Assembly: GCA_029863065.1 (NCBI GenBank) | Contig: JAOTWE010000003.1 | Location: 1-36,941 of the forward strand | From: Betaproteobacteria bacterium | GTDB lineage: Bacteria > Pseudomonadota > Gammaproteobacteria > Burkholderiales > SG8-39 | Length of the DNA: 36,941 nucleotides | Direction of reading: 5' to 3' | Part shown: piece after piece, positions 25,251-32,264 of the stretch | How the letters are laid out: the number at the start of each line of letters is the position of its first letter | How positions within the stretch are numbered: the first letter of the stretch is position 1 | Program-made: the position numbers and the translations under genes | Notes under the pieces: generated by a model | What the model was told of the DNA's origin: nothing | Seen by the model: the letters and a program-made list of their open reading frames with translations, nothing else | The model's database searches: none

Positions 25251-25592
25251 ATGACGTACGAAGTGAACGGCAAGACCCTCGAGGCGACCGAGAACGGCTA
25301 CCTGGTGAACGCCGACGACTGGGACAAGGACGTCGCGCAGGCGATCGCCGCCGCGGAAGGGCTTTCACTCACCCAGGATCACTGGGACGTGATCGAGTAC
25401 CTGCGCGACGCCTGGTTCACCCACAACGGCGAGCAGCCCAACAACCGCGCCATCCTCAAGGCCATGCAGGACAAGTGGTCCGGGCGCAAGGTGGACAACA
25501 AGACGCTGTTCGATCTCTACCCGGGCAATCCATCCAAGCAGGCGGGCAAGGTCGCGGGGCTTCCCGAGAGCCTGCGCAAGGGCGGGTACTGA
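25251..25592 (+). CDS. DsrC-family protein without either conserved cysteine (RspA-like)
   Basis: The 113-residue protein follows DsrC along its length (MTYEVNGKTLEATENGYLVN, LTQDHWDVIEYLRDAWF) but the arm reads NPSKQAGKVAGLPESLRKGGY. Gly99 replaces CysB and Lys110 stands at the CysA position; the protein has no cysteine at all. It cannot carry sulfur as DsrC does. DsrC relatives of this kind have been proposed to be regulatory. A strong ribosome-binding site (AGGAGAAAGG) precedes the ATG at 25251. It is the last gene of the block divergent from dsrA. Confidence 0.9.
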   Translation: MTYEVNGKTLEATENGYLVNADDWDKDVAQAIAAAEGLSLTQDHWDVIEYLRDAWFTHNGEQPNNRAILKAMQDKWSGRKVDNKTLFDLYPGNPSKQAGKVAGLPESLRKGGY

Positions 25593-25613
25593 CGCGCGCC
25601 GCTCGGAGCGCGA

Positions 25614-26488
25614 TCACCTTTTCGGTCCACCCGGTCCGGATTGCGAGCCGCCTGCTGTCCCCAATCCGATGTCGCGGCGCTGATCGAACACGACGTAGGA
25701 GATGGGCGCCGTCGGCTCGTAGCCGATGCGCTTGCGACGCGATTCGGCGAGCAGGTGATAGCGTACCTGCGCCTCGATCGTCGCCGCGCGAGCAGGCACA
25801 TCAAGTGTGTAGCGTCGCCGCTCGCCCCACGCCAGGCGCGTATCCCAGAGATCCACGATGAACGGCCGCCACAGGATGGTGCGCTCAAGCGTATCGGTCG
25901 TCTCGCGCAACACCCGACCACCGGCATCGAGCGCGCGCAGTCGCACCGTCAGGTGGCGATCCGGGGTCCCTGTGGGAAGGAAATGCGCGGCGCCGGTGTT
26001 CTCCAGCACCAGCGCGGCGATGCGCCCGCCGCCAGAAGCGATTGAATCCGAAAACGAGGCAGTAAGAGCCGAGCGCACCATCTGCGGATCGTGTCCGCCG
26101 CGCCAGGTGTGACGGCGTACCAATCGCGCGCTGCCGCCTTCAACGAGCGGGCGCTCAAGCGCGGGCATGTGGCATTGCACGCAGCCCGCGGCGGCCGGAC
26201 TGCGCACCAGGTACTCCCCGCTGCGGCCTTTGAGGCGACCTTGCCCGACCTCGATCTCGGCAATGGTCCCGCAGGGCGGCAGGCGATAAAAAGTGTCCCA
26301 GCGCTCGCCTTGAACGACGTGGCAGCGCATGCACAAGGCATTGGCATCGGAGAACTTCTCGACCGGGTGCGGTGCGTTCGGGCTGCCCCTCGGCCCCAGA
26401 ATCCTGCCCTCGCGCAGATGGCAGCCGGCACAGGTGACGCCTTCCTGCTTCAGGGCCGGATCGAAATCCGGGTTCGGCGCGAGTGAAC
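25614..26488 (-). pseudogene. Multihaem cytochrome c, 5' end removed by the IS element
   Basis: The C-terminal about 290 residues of a multihaem cytochrome c remain. Three haem sites are visible (CAGCH, CMRCH and CVQCH), with VEKFSDANALCMRCH and HTWRGGHDPQMVRSAL as family-like segments. The reading frame runs upstream into the IS end, so the signal peptide and any earlier haem sites are gone. No CXXCH coding sequence appears on the other side of the IS. The ORF track's 443-residue version includes IS sequence and is not a real protein. It would have been a periplasmic electron carrier. Confidence 0.8.
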
Positions 26489-26511
26489 TGACCGGCCTTT
26501 TCTGTACCAGG
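26489..26511 (+). repeat. Left terminal inverted repeat of the IS3-family element
   Basis: This end pairs with the right end through TGACCG at the tip and TGTACCAGG or GTACCAGG at the inner side, with two mismatches and a 2-base indel between them. Confidence 0.7.
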
Positions 26512-26552
26512 TTGAGAGTTGTAGAGTTCAACTTGGAAGAAGGATCAGGCAG

Positions 26553-26831
26553 ATGGCACACAAGAAGTTCAGTCCCGAGCAGGTGGTGGCGAAGCTGCGG
26601 CAGATCGAAGTGCGGCAGGCAGGCGGGAAGTCTATTGCACAGGCGTGTAAAGATGCCGGGGTTACGGATGTCACGTACTACCGCTGGCGCAAGGAGTACG
26701 GGGGCCTGAAGGCCAACCAGGCGAAGAAGCTGAAGGATCTGGAGCGGGAGAATCAGAGGCTGAAGAAGCTGGTGGCGGACCTGTCCCTTGAGAAGGCGAT
26801 CCTGAAGGACGTGGCCGAGGGAAACTTCTAA
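26553..26831 (+). CDS. IS3-family transposase OrfA
   Basis: The 92-residue protein has the N-terminal helix-turn-helix of IS3 OrfA ([17 protein letters not shown], then [21 protein letters not shown]) followed by a leucine-rich coiled coil ([27 protein letters not shown]). It binds the inverted repeats. A ribosome-binding site (AGAAGGA) precedes the ATG. Its last codons hold a slippery heptamer that would let ribosomes enter OrfB. Confidence 0.92.
   Translation: MAHKKFSPEQVVAKLRQIEVRQAGGKSIAQACKDAGVTDVTYYRWRKEYGGLKANQAKKLKDLERENQRLKKLVADLSLEKAILKDVAEGNF
26819..26825 (+). promoter_or_regulatory. Probable -1 frameshift site (GGGAAAC) joining OrfA and OrfB
   Basis: The heptamer is read G GGA AAC in the OrfA frame, the classical X XXY YYZ form, two codons before the OrfA stop. 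Slipping back one base opens the OrfB frame ([19 protein letters not shown]), which gives the OrfAB transposase. Confidence 0.75.
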
Positions 26832-27691
26832 GCCCCGAGCGGCGGCGCAAGGCCGTGGCACATGCTCGGGGCAAATACGGGGTGTCGGAGAGAAAGGCCT
26901 GTGCGGTGCTTGCGCAGCCGCGCGGCACGCAGCGCTATGTACCAACGGTGCGTGCCAACGAGGACCTGCTTACGCAGGCGATTGTGGGTCTTGCCTGCCA
27001 GTACGGGCGCTACGGGTACCGGATGATCACGGGAATGCTCAAGCTGGGCGGCTGGCGCGTGGGCAAGGACCGGGTGAGCCGGATCTGGAGGAAGGAAGGG
27101 CTGAAGGTGCCCAAGAAGCAAAAGCCCCGAGCAAGGCTGTGGTTGAACGACGGCAGTTGCGTGCGGCTACGGGCCGAGCAGGCGAACCACGTTTGGAGCT
27201 ATGACTTCGTGACCACCTGGACCCATGACGGTCGGCCGGTTCGCCTGCTTACGCTGATCGATGAGCATACGCGGGAGTGCCTGGCGATCCTGGTGGCAAG
27301 GAGCATCGGCGCCCAGGAGGTGATTGAGCTCTTGGCCGAGGTCATGCTCACCAGAGGAATCCCCGAGCACATCCGCTCGGACAACGGCCCTGAATTCACC
27401 GCCAAAGCGCTACGCGAGTGGCTGCAGCGGATCGGCGCCAAGACGCTCTACATCGCACCAGGCAGTCCCTGGGAGAATGGCTACTGCGAGAGCTTCAACG
27501 GCACGCTCAGGGACGAACTGCTCAATGGCGAAATCTTCTACAGCCTGAACGAGGCTCGCATCGTGATCGAGCGCTGGCGCAGCGAATACAACCAGATCAG
27601 GCCCCACAGTTCGCTTGGCTACAGGCCGCCGGCACCGGCGGCCTGTAGCCCGCACCCTCTCATGCTCGCGCAGCCGGTGATGGTGCAGTAA
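26825..27691 (+). CDS. IS3-family transposase OrfB (DDE integrase domain)
   Basis: The OrfB frame carries the rve/DDE domain: first Asp in [10 protein letters not shown], second in IRSDNGPEF, and the Glu in [15 protein letters not shown]. The ORF track starts at the ATG at 26855, but the frame is open from the frameshift site and the upstream residues (LLSPERRRK) are typical of OrfB, so production by frameshift is likely. It catalyses transposition. No internal stop was seen, so the transposase appears intact. Confidence 0.92.
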   Translation, partial: LLSPERRRKAVAHARGKYGVSERKACAVLAQPRGTQRYVPTVRANEDLLTQAIVGLACQYGRYGYRMITGMLKLGGWRVGKDRVSRIWRKEGLKVPKKQKPRARLWLNDGSCVRLRAEQANHVWSYDFVTTWTHDGRPVRLLTLIDEHTRECLAILVARSIGAQEVIELLAEVMLTRGIPEHIRSDNGPEFTAKALREWLQRIGAKTLYIAPGSPWENGYCESFNGTLRDELLNGEIFYSLNEARIVIERWRSEYNQIRPHSSLGYRPPAPAACSPHPLMLAQPVMVQ

Positions 27692-27703
27692 AGTAACAAT
27701 GGT

Positions 27704-27724
27704 CCTGGTACAAAAGAACGGTCA
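27704..27724 (-). repeat. Right terminal inverted repeat of the IS3-family element
   Basis: Its reverse complement starts TGACCGTTCTTTT and ends GTACCAGG, matching the left end over about 19 of 21 bases apart from the 2-base indel. Confidence 0.7.
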
Positions 27725-27808
27725 GCTCAAGACGTTGCCAGCAAAGTTAAGTAACTAGGAGACTTTGTTTGGTTTGACGCCACGCGGCCTTTCCATACGC
27801 GCACTCCG

Positions 27809-27824
27809 ACCCCGTCTGCGGGGT
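27809..27824. repeat. Perfect short inverted repeat ACCCCG-TCTG-CGGGGT
   Basis: Six-base arms surround a 4-base loop. No T-run follows, so it is not a standard terminator. Its role is unknown. Confidence 0.5.
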
Positions 27825-27911
27825 GTTACTCGCTTTAGCATTGAGGGGAGAACGACCCATATTTGCTCCGACGGCGGATGGTTAGATAATAGATTGGTAA
27901 CTCTAGTGTTT

Positions 27912-27925
27912 GGGGGTCTACCCCC
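27912..27925. promoter_or_regulatory. Palindrome GGGGGTCTACCCCC upstream of the OmpR-type regulator
   Basis: Six-base arms flank a 2-base centre, 36 bases before the regulator's start codon. The GAAAAC after it lacks a T-run, so an operator is more likely than a terminator. Autoregulation is an inference. Confidence 0.45.
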
Positions 27926-27961
27926 GAAAACGCTCGGTAAGAGCCCAAACGGACGTGACCC

Positions 27962-28684
27962 ATGCGTATTGCGATCCTCGAAGACGATCCCGACCAGCTT
28001 GCTCTGCTGAAACGATTTCTCTCCGACCGTGGGCACGACCTGCACGGCTATCTGTGGGGGTGCGAGATCATGCGCGAGGCGGCGCGCGAAAGCTTCGACC
28101 TTTACGTGCTCGACTGGCAGGTCCCCGACGTCTCGGGCATCGACGTATTGCGCTGGATCCGCGGGAACGTCTCGACGACCGTGCCGATCCTATTCGTCAC
28201 GATCCGCGACACGGAAGAGGACATCGTTTTTGCACTCGAAGCCGGTGCCGACGACTACATGATCAAACCCGTGCGCAACCAAGAGCTAAACGCGCGCGTC
28301 AACGCGCTTCAGCGCCGCGCCTACCCGGCGGCCAAAGAGAATCTGATCGCTGCGCCACCATTCGAGATCGACCTGTCGAAAGGGGAGATCCGGCGCGGCG
28401 ATTTGCGGGTCGAACTGACCCCCAAGGAGTTCGACCTCGCGGCCATGCTCTTTCGCAACGTTGGCCGCCTGCTTTCGCGCGGCCATTTGCAGGAGACCGT
28501 CTGGGGGCGAATGGGCGAGCTTGCCACGCGCACCGTCGACACCCACGTCAGCCAGATCCGCAAGAAGCTCGATCTGGACTCGGCGTCGGGCTACAGGATC
28601 GCGCCGATCTACAACTACGGCTATCGTCTCGAGCGTTTGAGCGAATCCGGATCCGGCGCCGCCGTGGGAGTTGCAGCGCGGTAA
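27962..28684 (+). CDS. Orphan OmpR/PhoB-family response regulator
   Basis: The 240-residue protein has a receiver domain (Asp8/Asp9 region ILEDDPDQ, phosphoacceptor Asp52 in YVLDWQVPD, Lys in YMIKPVRN) and a C-terminal winged helix (VELTPKEFDLAAMLF, RTVDTHVSQIRKKLDL, YNYGYRLE). No kinase gene is adjacent, so it is an orphan here. A perfect palindrome precedes it. Targets are unknown. Confidence 0.9.
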   Translation: MRIAILEDDPDQLALLKRFLSDRGHDLHGYLWGCEIMREAARESFDLYVLDWQVPDVSGIDVLRWIRGNVSTTVPILFVTIRDTEEDIVFALEAGADDYMIKPVRNQELNARVNALQRRAYPAAKENLIAAPPFEIDLSKGEIRRGDLRVELTPKEFDLAAMLFRNVGRLLSRGHLQETVWGRMGELATRTVDTHVSQIRKKLDLDSASGYRIAPIYNYGYRLERLSESGSGAAVGVAAR

Positions 28685-28752
28685 CTGTGGTCTTGCCGGG
28701 GTGACCGCGTCCCGGAAGGCTGAACGACCGCTCCTGGCCGGAAGCAGACGCT

Positions 28753-29073
28753 TCACTCGTAGTGCTTCCGCTCCGCCCGCCTCCTCCCCACCCGCTGCAC
28801 CACACCCCCGCGAATGGTGTAAGGCGGCGTCAGCTCGAAGCTGCCGTACTTGGGATTGAGAGGCTTCAAGAACCGCCGCTCGCCGTCGTACACCAACTGC
28901 CGAAAAAACACATCCCCCGCATACTCCACCACCACGTAACCCCCGTTCTTCGGCGCATACCCCGGATCGACGATGACGACGCAGCCGTCGGCGAACTCCG
29001 GCTCCATGCTGTCCCCGAGCACGCGTAGCGCGTAGGGCTCGAGCGCGCTGCAGCTGCCTTCCACCGTCGCCAC
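28753..29073 (-). CDS. Short S24/LexA-like protein with Lys-to-Arg change
   Basis: The 106-residue protein corresponds to the C-terminal peptidase domain of LexA/UmuD-type proteins, with the nucleophile Ser22 in LGDSMEPEF. The catalytic Lys of the dyad, expected where LexA has VTVKRL, is Arg58 here (VFFRQL), so self-cleavage is doubtful. There is no DNA-binding domain. The ORF track begins at 29220; GTG at 29073 (VATVEGSCSALEPYALRV) starts two bases after the upstream stop and avoids a low-complexity shadow. It may act with the upstream small protein as a toxin-like, chaperone or phage-derived regulator; unknown. Confidence 0.7.
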   Translation of the reverse strand: MATVEGSCSALEPYALRVLGDSMEPEFADGCVVIVDPGYAPKNGGYVVVEYAGDVFFRQLVYDGERRFLKPLNPKYGSFELTPPYTIRGGVVQRVGRRRAERKHYE

Positions 29074-29075
29074 GG

Positions 29076-29360
29076 CTACTTCTCCTCCGTAGGCTTGCGC
29101 GGATGCAGCCGCACCACCGACTCCGTACGCGGCTCGTCGACATAGCGCGGCCGCGCCTCCTTCACCCCGCCCGCCGCCTCGGCCAGCTCGCGCTCGCGCG
29201 CGCTGATCAGTGCCAGGCACTGGCGCAGGTCCTCGATGGTCGAGTCCGAAAGCGGATGGCGCATGCCGTGCGGCGTCGCCGTGTCCTTGATCACCGCCGC
29301 GAGCGTCATCTTCACCGCCTGCAGGATGCGCGCCTCGACAGACTGTTGCGGATCGCTCAT
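29076..29360 (-). CDS. Small protein of unknown function (94 aa)
   Basis: I do not recognise a domain in this 94-residue protein. It begins MSDPQQSVEARILQAVKMTL, is mostly helical and charged, has a single cysteine and a basic tail (RLHPRKPTEEK). It lies two bases upstream of the S24-like gene on the same strand and 7 bases after the PiuC-like gene, so the three may form one transcript. Confidence 0.65.
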   Translation of the reverse strand: MSDPQQSVEARILQAVKMTLAAVIKDTATPHGMRHPLSDSTIEDLRQCLALISARERELAEAAGGVKEARPRYVDEPRTESVVRLHPRKPTEEK

Positions 29361-29367
29361 TAAGGCC

Positions 29368-30042
29368 TCAGATGTCCGACCACATGCGGATCAAATTCAG
29401 GTAAGCCGCGTTCACCTGCGCGGTTTCCTCCGCCTCGGGCGCAGTGGCGAGCAGCTTCTCGCGCGCCAGGTTGAGTCCGTAAAGCAACTCGCGCCGCGCC
29501 GGATCGCGCACCAGGCTCTGCACCCAGGTCACCGCCACCAGCCGCTCGCCCCGCGTCACCGGGCTCACACGATGAATCGTGCTCGCCGGATAGAGCACCG
29601 CGTCGCCCGCCGCGCCCTTCACCTGCTGTTCCCCGGCAACCGTACTCACAACGAGCTCGCCGCCATCGTACTCTTCAGCCGAACTCAGAAACACCGTCAC
29701 CGCGACATCCGACCGGTACAGCACGCCGCCGGTACCCATGATCGGATCGTCGAGATGCTCGCCGTACACCATCCCCGGCCGGTAGCGCGCGTACATCGGG
29801 CTCGCGGCGTGCAAAGGCAGCGCGCCGCCGCGATACGCCGGGTGGCGCGTGAGCGCGCCCATCACCACTCGATCGAGGCGCTCGATCTCCGCCGCGCCGC
29901 GCGCCAGCTCTTCGTTCGCCTTCACGCGCCGCGCGGCGGCGCCGGCCGAAAGCTTGCCGTCTACGAAGGTCGCGTCCGCCAGCAGGCTGCGCGCCAGCTG
30001 CAGCTCGTCGGGCTTGAGGACAGCAGGGATTCTGAGCAGCAT
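29368..30042 (-). CDS. PiuC/PKHD-type Fe(II)/2-oxoglutarate hydroxylase
   Basis: The 224-residue protein matches the PiuC/YbiX family: it begins MLLRIPAVLKPDELQLARSLL, has the iron site HXD in YGEHLDDPIMG, a second histidine in ASTIHRVSPVTRGERL with the following Arg that would bind 2-oxoglutarate, and FLSSAEEYDGGELVV. PiuC genes often lie near siderophore receptors, but none is present here. The substrate is unknown. Confidence 0.88.
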   Translation of the reverse strand: MLLRIPAVLKPDELQLARSLLADATFVDGKLSAGAAARRVKANEELARGAAEIERLDRVVMGALTRHPAYRGGALPLHAASPMYARYRPGMVYGEHLDDPIMGTGGVLYRSDVAVTVFLSSAEEYDGGELVVSTVAGEQQVKGAAGDAVLYPASTIHRVSPVTRGERLVAVTWVQSLVRDPARRELLYGLNLAREKLLATAPEAEETAQVNAAYLNLIRMWSDI

Positions 30043-30048
30043 TCGGCC

Positions 30049-30642
30049 TCAGGCGAAACAGACCCAGGTGGTGGCAATGTACTTGACGCCCTTCTCCAGC
30101 GTGACGCCGCGATGCACGTGGGTCCAGAACGGCGGAAACAAAAGGAGCTTCCCCTGCGCCGGCCGCACCAGAACCTCCTGCAGCGGAAACTCCGTCTCGC
30201 CGCCCGGCCCCGGAACGTCGTTCAGGTACCAGATGGCGACCATCTGCCGCGAGCTGAACTCCCCCGGCCCCGCGTCGACGTGCCAATGGTAGTACTCCCC
30301 CGGCAGGGTGCGCTGCAGGTTGTAGCCGATGTCCTTGAACTTGTTGGCGGCGAAGAAGGGAAACTCCAGCGCGAAGGCATTGAAGCTAGACACGAGCTGC
30401 TGCGAAAGAATCCGGTCGATGTCGCGCCACTCGTCGCGCCCGCTGATGCGCAGGTCGGTCGAGCGCTTGACCTGCGGCGCGATCTCGCCCGCCTGGCCGA
30501 TCCGCCCCGGCGCCTGCTGGTCGACGGAGGCCTCGAAGCGCCGGATCGCCTCCAGGCACACGTCCGCCGGCAGCGCGCGCTCCTTCTCGTAGATGAAGCT
30601 CAAGGGCTTCACCTCGCGAATGCGCGCGTCGGCGAGCGCCAT
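30049..30642 (-). CDS. Prolyl-4-hydroxylase-like Fe(II)/2-oxoglutarate oxygenase
   Basis: The 197-residue protein has the double-stranded beta-helix motif HXD in YYHWHVDAGPGEFSSR, the EFP segment GGETEFPLQEV, and a distal histidine in FWTHVHRGVTLEKG followed by Lys. The fold differs from the PiuC neighbour, so this is a second hydroxylase beside it, six bases upstream of the PiuC-like start. The substrate is not known. Confidence 0.82.
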   Translation of the reverse strand: MALADARIREVKPLSFIYEKERALPADVCLEAIRRFEASVDQQAPGRIGQAGEIAPQVKRSTDLRISGRDEWRDIDRILSQQLVSSFNAFALEFPFFAANKFKDIGYNLQRTLPGEYYHWHVDAGPGEFSSRQMVAIWYLNDVPGPGGETEFPLQEVLVRPAQGKLLLFPPFWTHVHRGVTLEKGVKYIATTWVCFA

Positions 30643-30645
30643 CGC

Positions 30646-30969
30646 CTAGGCGTAGAGCAGCTCGGTGTTCTGCATCTCGCCGGCGGCGTCGATGTCGACG
30701 CCCACCGCCCCCGGCATGCGCAGCACGATGTAGCCGGCCATCAGCATGGCCGTCGCCTCGTTGCCCGTGGTCAGGCTGCTGAGCAGCCGGTCGGCGACGA
30801 TCTGGCAGCGCTGCAGCCGGTCGGGGCGCTCGACGAACTCGCGGCTCATCTGCCAGCCGCGGTCCATGTCGCGGTCGAGCTTGTCGTGGAACCCGGCCGA
30901 GTCGCGCAGCAGGTCGTCGGGGAGCTCGATGGCGTAGACCTGCTCGCCGATGACGACCTTGAATTGCAT
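30646..30969 (-). CDS. Conserved small protein of unknown function (107 aa)
   Basis: I do not recognise this protein. It begins MQFKVVIGEQVYAIELPDDLL, with a helical charged middle (DKLDRDMDRGWQMSREFV) and a C-terminal acidic end. The ORF track start (30987) adds six residues; the ATG at 30967-30969 is preferred. It lies three bases upstream of the P4H-like stop region on the minus strand, so it may be part of that transcript. Confidence 0.6.
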   Translation of the reverse strand: MQFKVVIGEQVYAIELPDDLLRDSAGFHDKLDRDMDRGWQMSREFVERPDRLQRCQIVADRLLSSLTTGNEATAMLMAGYIVLRMPGAVGVDIDAAGEMQNTELLYA

Positions 30970-31004
30970 AATATCGATTCGGCCCAAAGTTTACAGGAGC
31001 ACGC

Positions 31005-31205
31005 ATGACGAACACCCCCTACTACGACGCCATCGACCAGATGCAGAAGAAGCACGTCGACCCCGAGTACATCAACGGCTGGGCGTCGGGCTTCCTGCAC
31101 AACCCCAAGCGCGAGGAGCAGCGCGTCAACGAAGCCTACGAAGCCGGCTACGCGGCCGGCATGGAGAAGAAGAAAGGCGGCTTCGAGGCCTGGATCAGGA
31201 AGTAG
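31005..31205 (+). CDS. Small acidic/basic protein of unknown function (66 aa)
   Basis: The 66-residue protein begins MTNTPYYDAIDQMQKKHVDPEYINGWASGF and ends KKKGGFEAWIRK. A good ribosome-binding site (CAGGAG) precedes its ATG. It is divergent from the 107-residue gene at 30646-30969 and converges with the Sel1-like gene, overlapping it by 11 bases. I see no known domain. Confidence 0.65.
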   Translation: MTNTPYYDAIDQMQKKHVDPEYINGWASGFLHNPKREEQRVNEAYEAGYAAGMEKKKGGFEAWIRK

Positions 31206-31626
31206 CGCGCTCGGCGAGCGCGCGCCACTTCGCGGCTTCGGCGGCGTCGGCGCCGACCCCGAGGCCCTTCTCGTACATCGTCGCGAGCATCGATTGCGAG
31301 CCGGCGAGCCCCTGCTCGGCGGCCAACCGGAACCAGCGCGCCGCTTCGGCGTGGTCGGCCTTGGTGCATTCGCCCTGGAAGTACATGAAGCCCAGGCCGT
31401 GCTGCGCCGGCCCATGACCCTGCTCGGCGGCGGCGCGCATCCACTTCACCGCGTTCGCGCAGTTCTTCACCACCCCCAGGCCGACCTGCGCCATGATCGC
31501 GACGCGGTACTGCGCCTCGGCGCTGCCGCGTTCGGCGAGCGGCTGCAGCAGCTGCAGGGCGCGCGCGAACTCCTTCGCCTCGAAGGCGGCGACGCCGCTC
31601 GCCATCTCCATATCCAGTCCTGACAT
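31195..31626 (-). CDS. Sel1-repeat (TPR-like) protein
   Basis: The 143-residue protein has three to four Sel1-like repeats, such as RGSAEAQYRVAIMAQVGLGV, HGPAQHGLGFMYFQGECTK and LAGSQSMLATMYEKGLGVGA. No signal peptide is visible, so it is probably a cytoplasmic scaffold protein. Its partner is unknown. It overlaps the convergent 66-residue gene by 11 bases. Confidence 0.8.
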   Translation of the reverse strand: MSGLDMEMASGVAAFEAKEFARALQLLQPLAERGSAEAQYRVAIMAQVGLGVVKNCANAVKWMRAAAEQGHGPAQHGLGFMYFQGECTKADHAEAARWFRLAAEQGLAGSQSMLATMYEKGLGVGADAAEAAKWRALAERATS

Positions 31627-31655
31627 GATGGGCTCCCGCGTCTATTATCCCCTGC

Positions 31656-32264
31656 ATGGCCATCCTCAGCAGCCGCCCGCAGATTGCGCTGGTCAAAACG
31701 CGCTGGCGCAAGAAGGGCGAGCGCACGCTCGCCGAGCGCGCCGGCGTCATCGGCGCCAACGTCTGGAAGATCGCGCTCGAGATCTTCAGGCACATGGAAA
31801 AGGAAGGCTTCCGCTTCGGCTCGGATCGGATGACGACCGAGGTGATCACCGAGTTCATCGCCTTTCTCGTCCAGCTCGCCGACCGCGCGGTGTACGGCAA
31901 ACTGAGCGAGGCCGAGCGTGCCGCGCTCATCGGCGAGGTGGTCCGGCACCTCGCGGCGACCATGGAGAACAATCAGCGCGACCTCGTCGGGCCCGGGGAA
32001 TACTGCAAGCCCTTCATCGACCGGCTCAACGAGCGCTTCGCGGAGTACGCCGGCTTCGAGTACCGCGGCGCGGAGCCGGGCTATCCCTGCCTGCGCTTTT
32101 TCGCCACCAAAGTCGCCGATGCCATGGCGGGCGGCGACAACAAGTGGGTGGTCGAGCAGATAATGGACATCGAGGCGCCGGAGATGGTGCGCCTCGTCGC
32201 GAAGCTCATCGAGCAGACGGTGGCAGCAGGGACGCCAGTGCCGCCTCGCGCGCAGCCGGGTTGA
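31656..32264 (+). CDS. Conserved hypothetical protein (202 aa)
   Basis: I do not recognise this protein. It begins MAILSSRPQIALVKTRWRKKGERTLAERAG and has two segments rich in hydrophobic helices (TTEVITEFIAFLVQLADRAVYG and KWVVEQIMDIEAPEMVRLVAKLI) with a central FIDRLNERFAEYAGFEYRG. No signal peptide or metal site is evident. It converges with the 344-residue gene below and overlaps its end by 59 bases. Confidence 0.65.
   Translation: MAILSSRPQIALVKTRWRKKGERTLAERAGVIGANVWKIALEIFRHMEKEGFRFGSDRMTTEVITEFIAFLVQLADRAVYGKLSEAERAALIGEVVRHLAATMENNQRDLVGPGEYCKPFIDRLNERFAEYAGFEYRGAEPGYPCLRFFATKVADAMAGGDNKWVVEQIMDIEAPEMVRLVAKLIEQTVAAGTPVPPRAQPG

Larger units (their letters stand above)
26489..27724 (+). 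mobile_element. IS3-family insertion sequence
   Basis: An element of about 1.24 kb has two overlapping transposase frames and imperfect terminal inverted repeats. The left end begins TGACCGGCC and the right end is its complement with a 2-base indel. The exact end is uncertain: an inner TGTACC/GGTACA boundary (26503/27712) is also possible. I found no matching target duplication at either boundary pair, so flanking DNA has probably been lost or rearranged. It truncates the cytochrome gene on its left. Confidence 0.85.
27725..27961. other. Non-coding flank between the IS and the OmpR-type regulator
   Basis: This 237-base stretch looks less GC-rich than its surroundings and holds no convincing gene. 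The overlapping ORFs on both strands lack homology signs and CXXCH motifs. It contains two perfect hairpins, at 27809-27824 and 27912-27925, listed separately. It may be the remnant of whatever lay beyond the cytochrome gene before IS-linked loss. Confidence 0.6.

Noticed and set aside
22940-26488. CRISPR array near the Cas6-like gene
   Set aside because: No repeated units with regular spacing were seen in this stretch or elsewhere in the window.
26481-27730. Target-site duplication around the IS
   Set aside because: Three- and four-base flanks differ for both possible end positions.
27809-27824. Hairpin as a rho-independent terminator
   Set aside because: No T-run follows the stem on either strand.
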